This document shows, in pieces, positions 43,305 through 53,685 of a stretch of 64,000 bases of DNA; the first letter of the stretch is position 1; each line of letters begins with the position of its first letter. The stretch is from Acanthosepion lycidas (lineage: Eukaryota; Mollusca; Cephalopoda; Sepiida; Sepiidae): assembly GCA_963932145.1 (NCBI GenBank), contig OZ010596.1, positions 80,540,875-80,604,874 on the forward strand, in the 5' to 3' direction. The position numbers and the translations under genes were made by a program. The notes below the pieces were generated by a model that saw only the letters and a program-made list of their open reading frames with translations, ran no database searches and had not been told where the DNA came from.

Positions 43305-43754
43305 CTGTCGATATTTCTGAGATAAGGTATTATGTACACTATTTACGTTATTCGGACTATTGTCCTCATCTTTGTCGCCATATTTATTACAACGTTTCGG
43401 CCTTTCAGTATCTGTCTATATTTCTGAGATGAGGTATTATGTACACTATTTACATTATTCGGACTATTGTCCTCATCTTTGTCGCCATATTTATTACAAC
43501 GTTTCGGCCTTTCAGTATCTGTCTATATTTCTGAGATGAGGTATTATGTACACTATTTACATTATTCGGACTATTGTCCTCATCTTAGTCGCCATATTAA
43601 TTACAACGTTTCGGCCTTTCAGTATCTGTCTATATTTCTGAGATGAGGTATTATGTACACTATTTACATTATTCGGACTATTGTCCTCATCTTAGTCGCC
43701 ATATTTATTACAACGTTTCGGCCTTTCAGTTTCTGTCTATATTTCTGAGATGAG
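43305..43754. repeat. Second 107-bp satellite array (4.2 monomers)
   Basis: Monomer starts at 43305, 43412, 43519, 43626 and 43733, an exact 107-bp register. Monomers are mostly GATGAGGTATT with CGGACTATT; two share a CATCTTAGTCGCC variant not seen in the first array. The array ends within a monomer at TGAGATGAG, fused to the Tc1 remnant. Confidence 0.96.
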
Positions 43755-44296
43755 CAGGTGAGTGTTATGACAATCTTCTGACCTCAACCCCATAGAAAAC
43801 TTATGGAGCATGTTTCTCAACTGCTTTCTCGAGAGCCTGTACTTTATAATGCTCCATAAGTTTTCTATGGGGTTGAGGTCAGGAGATTGGGGCGGCCATG
43901 TCATAACACTCACCTGCTTCTCATCAAAGTATTCCTTCATCAATTTTGATTTGTGACAGGGAACATTATCCTGCATAAAAATGAGCTTGGTGGGGTCGAT
44001 TTGCACCCTTTCAGCAGAAGGGAGCAGACAAGACTCTAAAATTCTCTTGTACTGCTTGCTCCTGAGGGTCTTTTCAATAGGTTTTAAGAAACCAGTTCCA
44101 TGAAAAGAAAAGCATACCCAGAACATTATACTGAACGGATGCTTGACAGTACTTACTGCTAAATTCAAAGAGCTTTCAAAGCTTCTTCTTCGGATTTTAG
44201 ATCGCTTATCCTTTGAATTTAGCTCAACTTTCGTTTCATCGGAGAAGAGAACATTTAGTAAAAAAAAAGAAGGTGAGTCACTTTTATCGAACAGCA

Positions 44297-44300
<4 letters not shown>
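43755..44300 (-). pseudogene. Tc1-like transposase remnant with N-terminal deletion and inverted 3' end
   Basis: The minus strand encodes the catalytic part of a Tc1-type transposase (DD34E). It has VLFSDETKV with the first aspartate (about 44240), LIFMQDNVPCHKSKL with the second (about 43970), and MTWPPQSPDLNPIENLWS with the glutamate (about 43850-43905), spaced about 34 residues after the second aspartate. The DNA-binding N-terminal half is missing: a terminal-repeat-like stretch (GTTCGATAAAAGTGACTCAC on the minus strand, about 44268-44299) directly precedes the catalytic domain. At the other end, 43755-43800 repeats 43850-43920 in inverted orientation with a small internal deletion, so the 3' end is a fold-back. 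Confidence 0.85.

Positions 44301-44352
<52 letters not shown>
44299..44352. repeat. (TA)n microsatellite at Tc1 terminus
   Basis: About 27 TA units directly outside the TACAGTGC-type Tc1 end. Confidence 0.95.
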
Positions 44353-44353
<1 letters not shown>

Positions 44354-44623
44354 AAATATTGCGTTTCGCAAACGAAAAAAAGAGAATGATGATATCTGTT
44401 AATAAATTCACTTTGACTACCTAATTCCTGATTAGTCGATAACATCTGGGAAAATTTAAACCAGGAAGATAAATTAATTGTCTATAAATTAAAAGACCAT
44501 TGCGATTTCAACATGACGTAGCTGATTGGTTAATAGATATCAATTCGACAAAATGTGCAAAAATGAGTCAAATATTTTGAGCCGCTGATCTTTTGCATTT
44601 TTCTCCAATTCTTTAAAGGGGTT

Positions 44624-44626
<3 letters not shown>
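44353..44626. other. Unassigned
   Basis: No feature recognised. Confidence 0.3.

Positions 44627-44685
<59 letters not shown>
44627..44685. repeat. (TA)n microsatellite
   Basis: About 29 TA units. Confidence 0.95.
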
Positions 44686-44687
<2 letters not shown>

Positions 44688-45420
44688 TACATTCCGGTCA
44701 ATCGAAAAAGGCATATCATGAAAAACAAATCCAAGTAAAAAATGCCTTTAATAATGTGTTTCAGTTGTTTGGATTTCTTTGGTCATTGCTGACTCACCTA
44801 ATGTTTAGTCAGCTTCAGTCGGGCAATTATCTGCTGTAGGTCCATTGTGAACAGACTTGTTGTGTCTCGGGAGATTGTTTTCTGTCTCACTGAAAATATA
44901 CACAATTCTAAGCCACTAAACATACAATGAATGGCGATCTAGGAAAAAAACATCTGATATAATTGTCTAAGGCTGATGCAAAATACACCAGCGTCTTTTT
45001 TTTTTGGCACAAAGTATCGTATGTGGTTTTTTTAAAATTTACTGTTAAGCTATTTATTGCTTCTGCAATCAGCCAATCGTAGTAGGCATTGAACGACCCG
45101 CCCACTCGAAACAGAAAGGCTGAGTTGGAATCTTACGCGTACATGGAACTAGGGACAAAAATTGCTTCAAACCTTGGCATTTTCTCTTTGGTAGCTGGCG
45201 GAGATGCCTTAGGCGGCATGAATTGCCGCTAGCTCTTCTTCTTGTGAAATGTACTTTTTGTGGGAGATGACCTCTGGATATGGATGCAATAATATTAGTA
45301 AATTTATGTAAATATGTGGGTCGGTCTTATCCTTCTGCCCTCAGAATATATCACAAGAACTAATCTAAAATAGGAACCCGAAGTGTCGATTAGATTAAGG
45401 ATAAGAAATCCTGCTTGTAG
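44686..45420. other. Unassigned, with a block related to 45635-45715
   Basis: GGGACAAAAATTGCTTCAAA through GCCGCTAGCTCTTCTTC (about 45150-45245) is loosely repeated at 45635-45715 on the other side of the 12-bp minisatellite. Otherwise nothing recognised. Confidence 0.35.
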
Positions 45421-45440
45421 AAGGTAGAGATCAACGCACT

Positions 45441-45600
45441 GAAAAGAAAATATGACTCGGAATATGTCCCAGAATATGACTCGGAATATCACTCAGAATA
45501 TGACCCAGGATATGACTCGGAATATGACCTAGAATATGACTCGGAATATGGCCTAGAATATGATTCAGAATATGTTCAGAATATGATTCAGAATATGAAT
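45441..45600 (+). repeat. 12-bp minisatellite coding for (EYDS)n-like peptide
   Basis: About 13 units of GAATATGACTCG and variants. The plus-strand frame reads EYDSEYVPEYDSEYHSEYDP and onward for about 11 units before an indel shifts it to QNMIQNMNKNM. The frame has a TAG about 35 bp upstream and no ATG, so translation is not supported. Confidence 0.9.
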
Positions 45601-45780
45601 AAGAATATGACGCTGACTCGAAGACATGATTAGAGACAAAAACTGCTCAGACTCACTTGGTATTCTTTCTTTTGATTTCGATTCAAGCGCTATGAATTAA
45701 CTCTAGCTCTTATATGGCATTGGATCTTAGGCAGTCTCCCATGGACGAGAGAAAAGATTAGAAAAAGCAGAAATGTAGTT
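45601..45780. other. Unassigned
   Basis: No gene; contains the block related to 45150 noted above. Confidence 0.3.
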
Positions 45781-46185
45781 CTACCGAAGGACACTGAGAA
45801 TTCCATGGGCAGAGCGAGTAAGCAATAAGGAAGGCTTAAAGGAAATTGCAACAGAAGGAACACTTAGAATCAGATAAAGACAGTTGAAATTCCATGAACA
45901 CGTAATGAGGAAGGAGGGCTTGGAAAAATTAATGTTCACGAAGTATATTGGAGGCAATATGGATAGTGATGTTAGCAAACTTGTGTGAATAGATGGCAGA
46001 ACGGTGGCCGGGGGTCTTATCAAAGAGAGAACAAATGCTGAGAGCCACATGAGATAGAAAGTTGTGGAGAGCCATGATCGCCTTTGTCCTGCAGGGACGC
46101 GGCACAGAGGAGCAGAAAAGAAGAACTCTGTGGGAAACATTTTCTGTATGTGATCGTAAAATAATAAACCCATATACAAAATATA
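45781..46185 (+). pseudogene. LINE-B C-terminal fragment
   Basis: The plus strand reads FHEHVMRKEGLEKLMFTKYI (about 45893-45952) and then, after frame changes, AAAGTTGTGGAGAGCCATGA (KLWRAMI, 46059) and LQGRGTEEQKR. The order is the same as in 33791-34680. It includes the ~100 bp upstream of the conserved part (ACACTTAGAATCAG). Confidence 0.65.
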
Positions 46186-46294
46186 GCTAAATTATAGAAT
46201 GAATCAAAATTAGCGCCCGATTTTCTGTCTTTATGGCCGTCATGTCAATAGTCCTTTGCTTCTAGTATTACAGTGTACAAGAATGCAGAAAAGG

Positions 46295-46299
<5 letters not shown>
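46186..46299. other. Unassigned
   Basis: Nothing recognised. Confidence 0.3.

Positions 46300-46356
<57 letters not shown>
46300..46356. repeat. (TA)n microsatellite
   Basis: About 28 TA units, ending where a transposon terminus (GCAAGGTGCGATGG) begins. Confidence 0.95.
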
Positions 46357-46358
<2 letters not shown>

Positions 46359-46479
46359 AGGTGCGATGGATAAATTGTCGTCTACATTTCGGAAAAATAA
46401 AAATAGCACACACATTTCATTTTATCAGATGTATTTACCAAAATTACACAAAAATATCTTAAATTACTAAAGAGTAAAT

Positions 46480-46635
46480 TTATTTAATAAAATCGCCATT
46501 GTCATTTCGACGACTTCGGAATCTTCTGCAAATCTTCTGGACGGTCTCCTTGTTTAAGTTGTTGAATGCTGTCATAATCGTTGCCTTCAGTTCATCTTTG
46601 GTGTCCCTTCTCCGCCCCTCCCCCTCGTCAGTCAT
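46480..46635 (-). pseudogene. C-terminal piece of a Tc1/mariner-group transposase
   Basis: A 51-codon open frame from ATG at 46635 to TAA at 46480 reads MTDEGEGRRRDTKDELKATI, then NNLNKETVQKICRRFRSRR and NGDFI. The pattern of a short acidic start, VQKICRRFRSR and a terminal NGDFI resembles the extreme C-terminus of mariner-like transposases known from several invertebrates. About 120 bp downstream (minus sense) is a plausible element end, AGACGACAATTTATCCATCG plus CACC, at 46358-46384. The catalytic domain is gone, so the ATG is probably internal. Confidence 0.5.
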
Positions 46636-46699
46636 GTATCGAAAGATACATGATCGCCTAAACGTGCATCATGCATGGCACATAACTGACCGAGTGAAA

Positions 46700-47040
46700 A
46701 AAAAAGGAAAATTCTAGCAATGGATTTTGGTTATGGAAAAAGAAAAAAAAATCTTGCAATAGATTTTAGTAGTAAGAGAGGAAAAGTTCCAGCAATGGAT
46801 TTTTAAAACGAAAAAATTACCAAAGCTCGCTTGAAAATTAAATTTCGGCAGCAAATGACCCATAAAGAGTTGATGTGCCGTTGAATAAACAAACACTTAA
46901 CGAATACGTATTCTTTACAAAGAATAAAAATGACAATTGTTGTTATGCATGAACGCATGTTTTTATTTTATTTTGTTGTTCAGAGTTAAAATTCCCAACA
47001 TTTATTTCTACCTTGCTGACATTACCTAGACAGGATGCAC
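46700..47040. repeat. P94/SINE-tail fragment and unassigned DNA
   Basis: 46845-46890 (TTTCGGCAGCAAATGACCCA, GTTGATGTGCCG) is a piece of the shared P94/SINE tail. The rest is A-rich and unassigned. Confidence 0.5.
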
Positions 47041-47050
47041 TAAACGCCAT

Positions 47051-47400
47051 GGCTTACGGCCACGTCACGTTGAAAGACCATTAAGTGGCGCCGAGCCCGG
47101 TCAGTACCTAGATGGGTGACCGCTTGGTAGTATCAGGTGCTGTAAGCTTAGATGTGCGGGTGGTGTAACTGATAACAACTTTGAATTCGAAATCAGAGAG
47201 TCGAGTTCCAATTTCAGCTGGGTTCGTTATTTCACGCGCATTTTACCCTTGCGAAAGGTATAAAGCCAACTGTTCCCCCAACTATGGGTAAATTAGTAAG
47301 ACTAAACCATTATTATTAATTGCGTGCAAAATATTTAGATTTCGGCATTAAATAACCGATTGAAGTTGGTTTGTCGCTAAGCAAAAACAACCTGTCAACC
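47051..47400 (+). repeat. 5S-rRNA-headed SINE with internal head deletion
   Basis: The head 47051-47155 (GCTTACGGCCACGTCACG, CCCGGTCAGTACCTAGATGG, GTGCTGTAAGCTTAG) lacks about 20 bases compared with 28803. The body has GAGTCGAGTTCCAATTTCAG and CTTGCGAAAGGTATAAAGCC. The tail is AATATTTAGATTTCGGCATT followed by GTTGGTTTGTCGC, a sequence shared, reversed, with the start of P94. Confidence 0.85.
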
Positions 47401-47580
47401 AGACGCCGGTCAGATCCGTCTAGGTTTGCTGGTGTAGCTGTATAGAACACCAGCAATTAACAGGTTGTTCCCCGCCTCTCAAAACCTCCTGATCAGAGGC
47501 CTTGTTGTCGGACGTAGTTTCTCGTCTTACCCACGACGCGGATGTAGTGTTATTGTCATACCCAGGACTAATGTTTGTCT
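47401..47580 (+). repeat. P94 terminal fragment with one monomer
   Basis: CACCAGCAATTAACAGGTTG, CAAAACCTCCTGATCAGAGG and two copies of the GTAGTTTCTCGTC/CCCACGACGCGGAT block. It equals the reverse complement of a 94-bp monomer plus the beginning of a second. Confidence 0.75.
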
Positions 47581-47735
47581 GGCGACATCTTCACTGAGAA
47601 TCGAATAACTTGTATCACTAAAATCATTATTATCTCCAAAAATAAATAAAATAAAATAAAAATGCGTTCAAAATATTTCGATTCCGGCATTTAATAACCC
47701 ATAGAAATTGATATGCCGAACACATTTAGGGGATA
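47581..47735. repeat. 5S-SINE tail fragment
   Basis: TATCACTAAAATCATTATTA, (AATAAA)n and TTCCGGCATTTAATAACCCA match the tail of the copy at 47944-48360. Confidence 0.6.
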
Positions 47736-47737
47736 TA

Positions 47738-47920
47738 TTTAAGTAGTTTAAACTATTTACAATGTTCGGGCTGTTGTCCTAATCTTCATTGTCATATTCA
47801 CGACGTTTCGGCAGTCATACGCTCCGGCTTTCTTCAGGTGTGTGGAATTTCTAATTGAACCCTTTATAGAACAATCTATTCTGTGGGCGAAATAAAGTGT
47901 TCGGATCGAAATTCAAATCA
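47738..47920 (-). repeat. Dispersed parent of the 107-bp satellite, single complete-looking copy
   Basis: AAACTATTTACAATGTTCGG, CTGTTGTCCTAATC, CATTGTCATATTCACGACGT and TTCGGC align with one satellite monomer. CTTTCTTCAGGTGTGTGG and CCCTTTATAGAAC follow, as after the first array at 2118-2160. On the minus strand CTGAAGA and CGAAACG (47805-47838) flank the equivalent of the hammerhead-like motif, though its stem is poor. Confidence 0.7.
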
Positions 47921-47943
47921 CCTGAAGAAGTCTAAACATGGAA

Positions 47944-48360
47944 GCCTTACGTCCATATCATGTTGAAACACCAGTTTCTGTACGATCACCGAAGTTAAGC
48001 AATGTCGAGCCTGGTCAGTAACTAGAAAAGTGACTCCTTGGGAATACCAGATGCTGTAAGCCTGTGTGTGAATGTGGCGTAATGGATGATAGTTCGGAAT
48101 TATTAATCGGATAGCGGAGTTCCAATTCCAGTCGGGTTCATTATATTCACTTACACGCATATAAAGGTATGAATCCAGAATCTACTGAATTGGCAAAAGG
48201 TATTAATCCGCCTCTTCTCCCCCATCTATGAGTTAATTAGTAAGACTTGGATCACTAAAATCATTATTATCTCCAAAAATAAATGAAATAAAATAAAAAT
48301 GCGTTCAAAATATTTACATTTCGGCATTTAATAACCTATCGAAGGTAGCAACAAAAAAAT
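47944..48360 (+). repeat. 5S-rRNA-headed SINE, long copy
   Basis: Head 47944-48062 (TTACGTCCATATC, ACGATCACCGAAGTTAAGCA, GGGAATACCAGATGCTGTAA), body (GCGGAGTTCCAATTCCAGTC), tail (CATTATTATCTCCAAAAATA and TTTCGGCATTTAATAACC). Confidence 0.88.
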
Positions 48361-48424
48361 AGAAAATTAAAGGGAGATAACTATTATATCTGAATGGTGC
48401 TTTTCTCAAATTATCTATATATAG

Positions 48425-48785
48425 GTTTGTTGGTTTTGTTTGATTTGTTTTACGGTATATCAACCTCAATGGGTTATTTAATGCTGGTAATATTTTTTTT
48501 TGTTTTCAAAAATGTATTGCTGCTAATATCTTTTTTTACAAAGTATTTCTGGTATAAAAACATTTTTTTTCACTTTCATAGTGTTTTTACCCCAGTTTAG
48601 GGGTTAACTATTTGCCCATAGCTGGGACCCTAACAGGTGCTACCACTCCGGGTCAGGGTGGACCTGGGAACACCAGCAATTAAGAGGTGGTTCCACGCTC
48701 CTCAAAACCTACTGATCAGAGGCCTTGTTGTTGGACGTAGTTTCTCGTCTCACCCAGGACGTGGATGTAGTGTATTGTCATAATG
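48425..48785 (+). repeat. P94 dispersed element
   Basis: Complete order: GTTTTACGGTATATCAACCT, imprecise units with ATGTATTGCTG, TCATAGTGTTTTTACC, GCTGGGACCCTAACAGGTGC, CCGGGTCAGGGTGGACCTGG and the terminal monomer with CCTCAAAACCTACTGATCAG. Confidence 0.85.
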
Positions 48786-49160
48786 TCAGACATTGTCTGA
48801 ATGTGCAGTTTACCTAAAACCAAGAATTTATGGAGAACTGCTACCAATCTCCCTTAAGCTCAAACGAAAAACGATTGCAGTTTGCTAGCCACTGCCACTG
48901 ATAGGACAGGAAAATCATCTCATTTTAACTCTTATGGCATCCTTCTGGAAGTGTCTTCTCACGAAAACTGACTCCCCCAGACATCATAGCTCGGGACCCA
49001 GGTTTGGATATTGGAGATGTGGGGACAGCAATAGAAGACTGAACAGCTTGGAAAGGGATTGTCACTAGAGTTCCGACCAACCATAGGGGGTTTGGGGGGT
49101 CTTTGTCGAAGGATGCTGATGATGATAAATACCAAGAAAAAAGTGTTTTTTATATCTGCG
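48786..49160. other. Unassigned
   Basis: 49035-49130 is faintly LINE-like, but no frame convinced me. The rest is unassigned. Confidence 0.3.
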
Positions 49161-49162
49161 TA

Positions 49163-49700
49163 GGTTTGGTTTGTTGTGTTTTACAGCATATCAACCTCAA
49201 TTGGTTATTTAATGCCAACAACTTTTTTTTTTACCGGGAATATTTCGTTTTGTCAAAAATCTATTTCTGGTAATATTTTTTCCTCAAAAAGGTTTTGTTG
49301 GTAATATTATATTTTTTTTCTCTTCTCTCTTCCTTTTTTTTTTTTTCAAAAATGTATACCTGGTAATAGTTTTTTTCTTCAAAAATTTATTTCTACTAAT
49401 AATTTTTTACAACGTATTTCTGGTATTAAAACCTATTTTTACACTTTTATAATATTTTTTTTTACCTCTGTTTGGGGGTTAACTATTTGCCCATACCTGG
49501 GACCCTAACAGGTGCTACCACCCTGAGTCAGGGTGGACCTGAGAACACCAGCAATTAAGAGGTGTTTCCACGCTCCTCAAAACCTCATGATCAGAGTTCC
49601 TGCTGTTGGACGTAGTTTATCGTCTTAACCAGGACGCGGATGTAGTTTATCGTCATACCCAGGACGCGGATGTAGTTTATTGTCATACCCAGGACGCCAT
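49163..49700 (+). repeat. P94 dispersed element with incipient tandem duplication
   Basis: Full-length copy; its end carries the block GTAGTTTATCGTC...CCCAGGACGCGGAT three times in succession (49614-49695). This is a short tandem growth of the same terminal region that is expanded at 10985-12570. Confidence 0.85.
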
Positions 49701-50219
49701 GTAGGTGCTAGGTATATTTACTGGGAGCCAAGAACGCGTCAGCTAGAAACAATTTAGGCACTACTGGTTTAGGCGATTATTACCTCAAGAAGCCGTACAC
49801 TTCGGCCTTGTTTAGATTAAGATAAGCTTACTAAAAAGCTAGAAGGTACGCAGTAGTGGATTGATTAACGCGTTAACAGAGCATTATTATTGGCTAGTAA
49901 CATCCACCATTACTGAGCGCAATATATTTACGGACTTGTGTTGGACTAGTCATTAACTTAAAAGGTAGGTTGCAGGCAAGAATTGAAAAGCTCGTGTCTG
50001 GAATGGCGTTGATGAAATGAGGGTGTGCCGAGTGAAAAGCGAAAACTCCTTTCTTCCCGCGTTTTGATGGAGATCAACGAAGAGGGTCAAGGGAAGAGTC
50101 GGGAGTTCGGCAATAAGACGGGGTGGGGCGGACGGCCGAGGGTTGAGGAAAGTACGATGGGTGAGGGGTTACTGACGGCTCGAGTGGGGATGGGGTGTCA
50201 TAGTTGGAGCAACATAATT
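49701..50219. other. Unassigned, GC-richer near 50000-50210
   Basis: 50025-50210 is GC-rich and open for about 60 codons on the plus strand, but no domain is recognisable. Confidence 0.3.
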
Positions 50220-51000
50220 GAAGAAAGAGGGAAAGAAAGAAAAGGGAGATAAGAAAGAAGAAAAAGAAGGAAAGGAGGTAAAAAAGAAAACAAAAGAAAG
50301 GTAATAGGGAAGAAAAGGTAGTACATAGAAAATAGAAAGAAAGATAAAAGAAAAGAAAAGGAAGAATTAAATAGGAAGAAAGGAAAGAAAGAAAGAAAGA
50401 AAGAAAGAAAGAAATGGAAGAAAATAGAAAGAAAAGACGAAAGAAAAAAGAAAAGAAAAGGAAGAATTAAATAGGAAGAAAGGAAAGAAAGGAAAGAAAG
50501 AAAGAAAGAAGGAAAGAAAGAAAGTAAGAAAAAGAAGGAAATAGAAAGAAAAGAAAGAAAAAGAAAAGAAAAGGAAATAGGAAGAAAGGAAAGAAAGAAA
50601 AAAGAAAAAGAAGAAAATAGAAAGAAAAGAAGAAAGAAAAAAAGAAAAGGAAGAAGGAAATAGGAAGAAAGGAAAGAAAGGAAAAAAAGAAGAAAATAGA
50701 AATAAAAGAAGAAAGAAAAAAGAAAAGAAAAGGAAGAAAGAAATAGAAAGAAAGGAAAGAAAGAAAGAAAGAAAATTGAAGAAAATAGAAAGAAAAGAAG
50801 AAAGAAAAAGAAAAGAAAAGGAAGAAGGAAATAGGAAGAAAGGAAAGAAAGAAAGAAAGAAAGAAAGAAAGAAAAAGAAGAAAATAGAAAGAAAAGAGGA
50901 AAGAAAAAAGAAAAGGAAGAAGGAAATAGAAAGACAGAAAATTAGAAGAGAAGAGAAACTATGATTGGATAAAAGAAATAATGAAATTAGGAATGGGTAA

Positions 51001-51048
<48 letters not shown>

Positions 51049-51178
51049 AAATAAGAAAGAAAGAAAGAAAGAAAGAAAGAAAATAAGAAAGAAAGAAAGA
51101 AAGAAAGAAAGAAAATAAGAAAGAAAGAAAGAAAGAAAGGAAGAAAGAAAGAAAATAAGAAAGAAAGAAAGAAAGAAA

Positions 51179-51210
<32 letters not shown>

Positions 51211-51212
51211 AT

Positions 51213-51251
<39 letters not shown>

Positions 51252-51533
51252 GAAGAAAGAAAGAAAGAAAGAAATTAGGAATGGGGAAACGAAAGAAAAA
51301 AAAAGAAATTATGAGTGGATAAAAGAAAGAATGAAATTAGGAATGGGTAAAAGAAAGAAAGAAAGAAAGAAAGAAAAAAATTAGGATAGGTCAAAAGAGA
51401 GAAAGAAATTTGGAATGGACAAAATAAATAAATAAATAAATTAGAAAAGGGCGAAAGAAAAAAGAAAAAACATTAGGAATAGTCAAACAAAACAAAACAA
51501 AGAAAGAAAGAAAGAAAGAACTAGGAGTGGGCA

Positions 51534-51577
<44 letters not shown>

Positions 51578-51948
51578 AAAAAAGAAAGAAAGAAAGAAAT
51601 AAAGAAAGAACGACTGACATTACGAATGGGAAAAAGAAAGAAAGAAAGAATAAAAGAAAGAAAAAAGAAAAGGAAAGACGGAAATAAGTAAAGAAAAATA
51701 GATTTTGAACGAAATAAGGAAAAAATAGATTTTGTAAATGATAGAATCGTCTTCGAAGAATAGATGAAAAAATGAGGAAGAACTGTGTGTGTAAGGAACG
51801 AATGAAATTGAATAATGTAAGGTCATTGAAAACAATAATAATAAAAGAAAGAAAGAATGAAAGGGACAAAAAAGAAAATGACGAACATAAGTAATAAAGA
51901 GAGAATGAGAAACGTAAAAAGCAACATGAGAGAGCAAAGGAAATTACA

Positions 51949-51992
<44 letters not shown>

Positions 51993-52089
51993 AAACAGGT
52001 AGAAAGAAAACAATAGAAAAATTTAAAAAAAGAAAATAAAGTATGTTCATATGTGGAAATAAAGAAAGATAGCAAAAGAAATAAAGAAT
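50220..52089 (+). repeat. Polypurine GAAA-rich tract, first part
   Basis: About 1.9 kb in which the plus strand is almost only A and G. It contains long runs of (GAAA)n, for example 50999-51275 and 51527-51605, with variants GGAA and AATA. Apparent minus-strand frames of S, F and L are by-products. Confidence 0.97.
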
Positions 52090-52094
52090 GATGG

Positions 52095-52458
52095 ATTCGT
52101 TTTTTACGGTTTATCAACCATTTTCAGCGTATTCAAAACCAGGAAAGATTTTTAGATTCTAAAAATTTTTTTGAGATAATAAAGATTTAATGACACAAGG
52201 CTTATTAATTAATCCATGGCTGGAGGCAGAAAAGATTGATTCGTACCTTTCCCAAGAGTATTTGCGAACCCAAGTGGAATTAGAACTTGGGTCTCCGATT
52301 AACAATTCTGTGTCATTATCCATTACACCACCTGCACATCTAAGTTTACAGCACCTGGTATTCCCAAGCAGTCACCCGCCTAGGTAATGGTTAGGCTCGA
52401 CGTTGCTTAACTCGGGTGATCGTACGAGAGCAGGTGTTTCAATGCTATAGAGAGGTAA
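52095..52458 (-). repeat. 5S-rRNA-headed SINE inside the polypurine tract
   Basis: The minus strand has a 5S head at about 52345-52455 (TTGAAACACCTGCTCTCGTA, CGATCACCCGAGTTAAGCAA, TGCTTGGGAATACCAGGTGC). The body has TTCTAATTCCACTTGGGTTC and the tail towards 52100. It splits one long GAAA region into two, so it inserted after or during the expansion. Confidence 0.88.
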
Positions 52459-53649
52459 GTGCAGGCAATAAAGAAAGAAGGTAAAATAAATTAGAAAGTA
52501 AAAAGAGCAAAACAGAAAAGACGTGAGAGAAATAGATAAAGGCGACAATAAAAGAGAAAAAAAGAAGCAGCTAAGAAAGGAAAGAAAGGAAAAATAGTGT
52601 GGATAGGGAGGAAAAAAAGAGAAAGAAAGAGTTATAGAAAGAAGAGTGAAAAGCAAGAGAAATGAAAAAGAAAAAGAAAGAAGAGTCAGAAAAAATTGTT
52701 TGAAGAAAAACATGAAAAAAGAGGAGGGGGAAAGAGATTAAAAAAGTAATAAGATTGAAGAAAGAGACAAAAGAAAACCAATGAAAATTATGATAAAGAA
52801 TAAAAATGGTCTAAGAAGAATATGAAAAAATAAAATGAAGGAAAGGAAAGGGTAAGGCAGATAATAAGAAAGAAAGAAAGAAAGAAAGAAAGAAACGAAT
52901 GAAAGAAAGAAACGAATGAAAGAAAGAAAGAAAGAAAGAAACGAATGAAAGGAAGAAAGAAAGAAAGAAAGAAACGAATGAAAGGAAGGAAGAAAGAAAG
53001 AAAGAAACGAATGAAAGGAAGGAAGAAAGAAAGAAAGAAACGAATGAAAGAAAGAAAGAAAGAAAGAAACGAATGAAAGGAAGAAAGAAAGAAAGAAAGA
53101 AACGAATGAAAGGAAGTAAAAATGATAAACGAACAAAAAAGAAAGAAAACGAAAAGTGGAGGAAAATCGAAAACTGAAGAAAGAAAGAAAGAAAGAAAGA
53201 AAGAATGAAGAGAAGAAATGAAATAAGGAAGGAAAGAAAGAAAGAAGAAAAAGAAATGAAATAAAGAAAGAAAGAAAGAAAGAAGAAAAGAAATGAAAGA
53301 AAGAATGAAAGAAAGAAAGAAGAAAGGAAATAAAGAAGGAAAGAAAGAAGAGAAGAAATGAAATAAAGAAAGAAAGAAGAGAAGAAATGAAAGAAAGAAG
53401 GAAGGAAAGAAAAGAAAGAAATGAAGAAAGAAAGAGAAGAAATGAAATAAAGAAGGAAAGAAAGAAAGAAGAGAAGTGAAATAAAGAAGGAAAGAAAGAA
53501 AGAAAGAAAGAAAGAAGAGAAAAATGAAATAAAGAAAGAAGGAAAGAAAAGAAAGAAAGGAAGGAAAGAAAAGAAAGAAAGGAAGAAAGAAAGAAAAAAA
53601 ATGAAATAAAGAAGGAAAGAAAGAAGAGAAGAAATGAAATAAAGAATGA

Positions 53650-53685
<36 letters not shown>

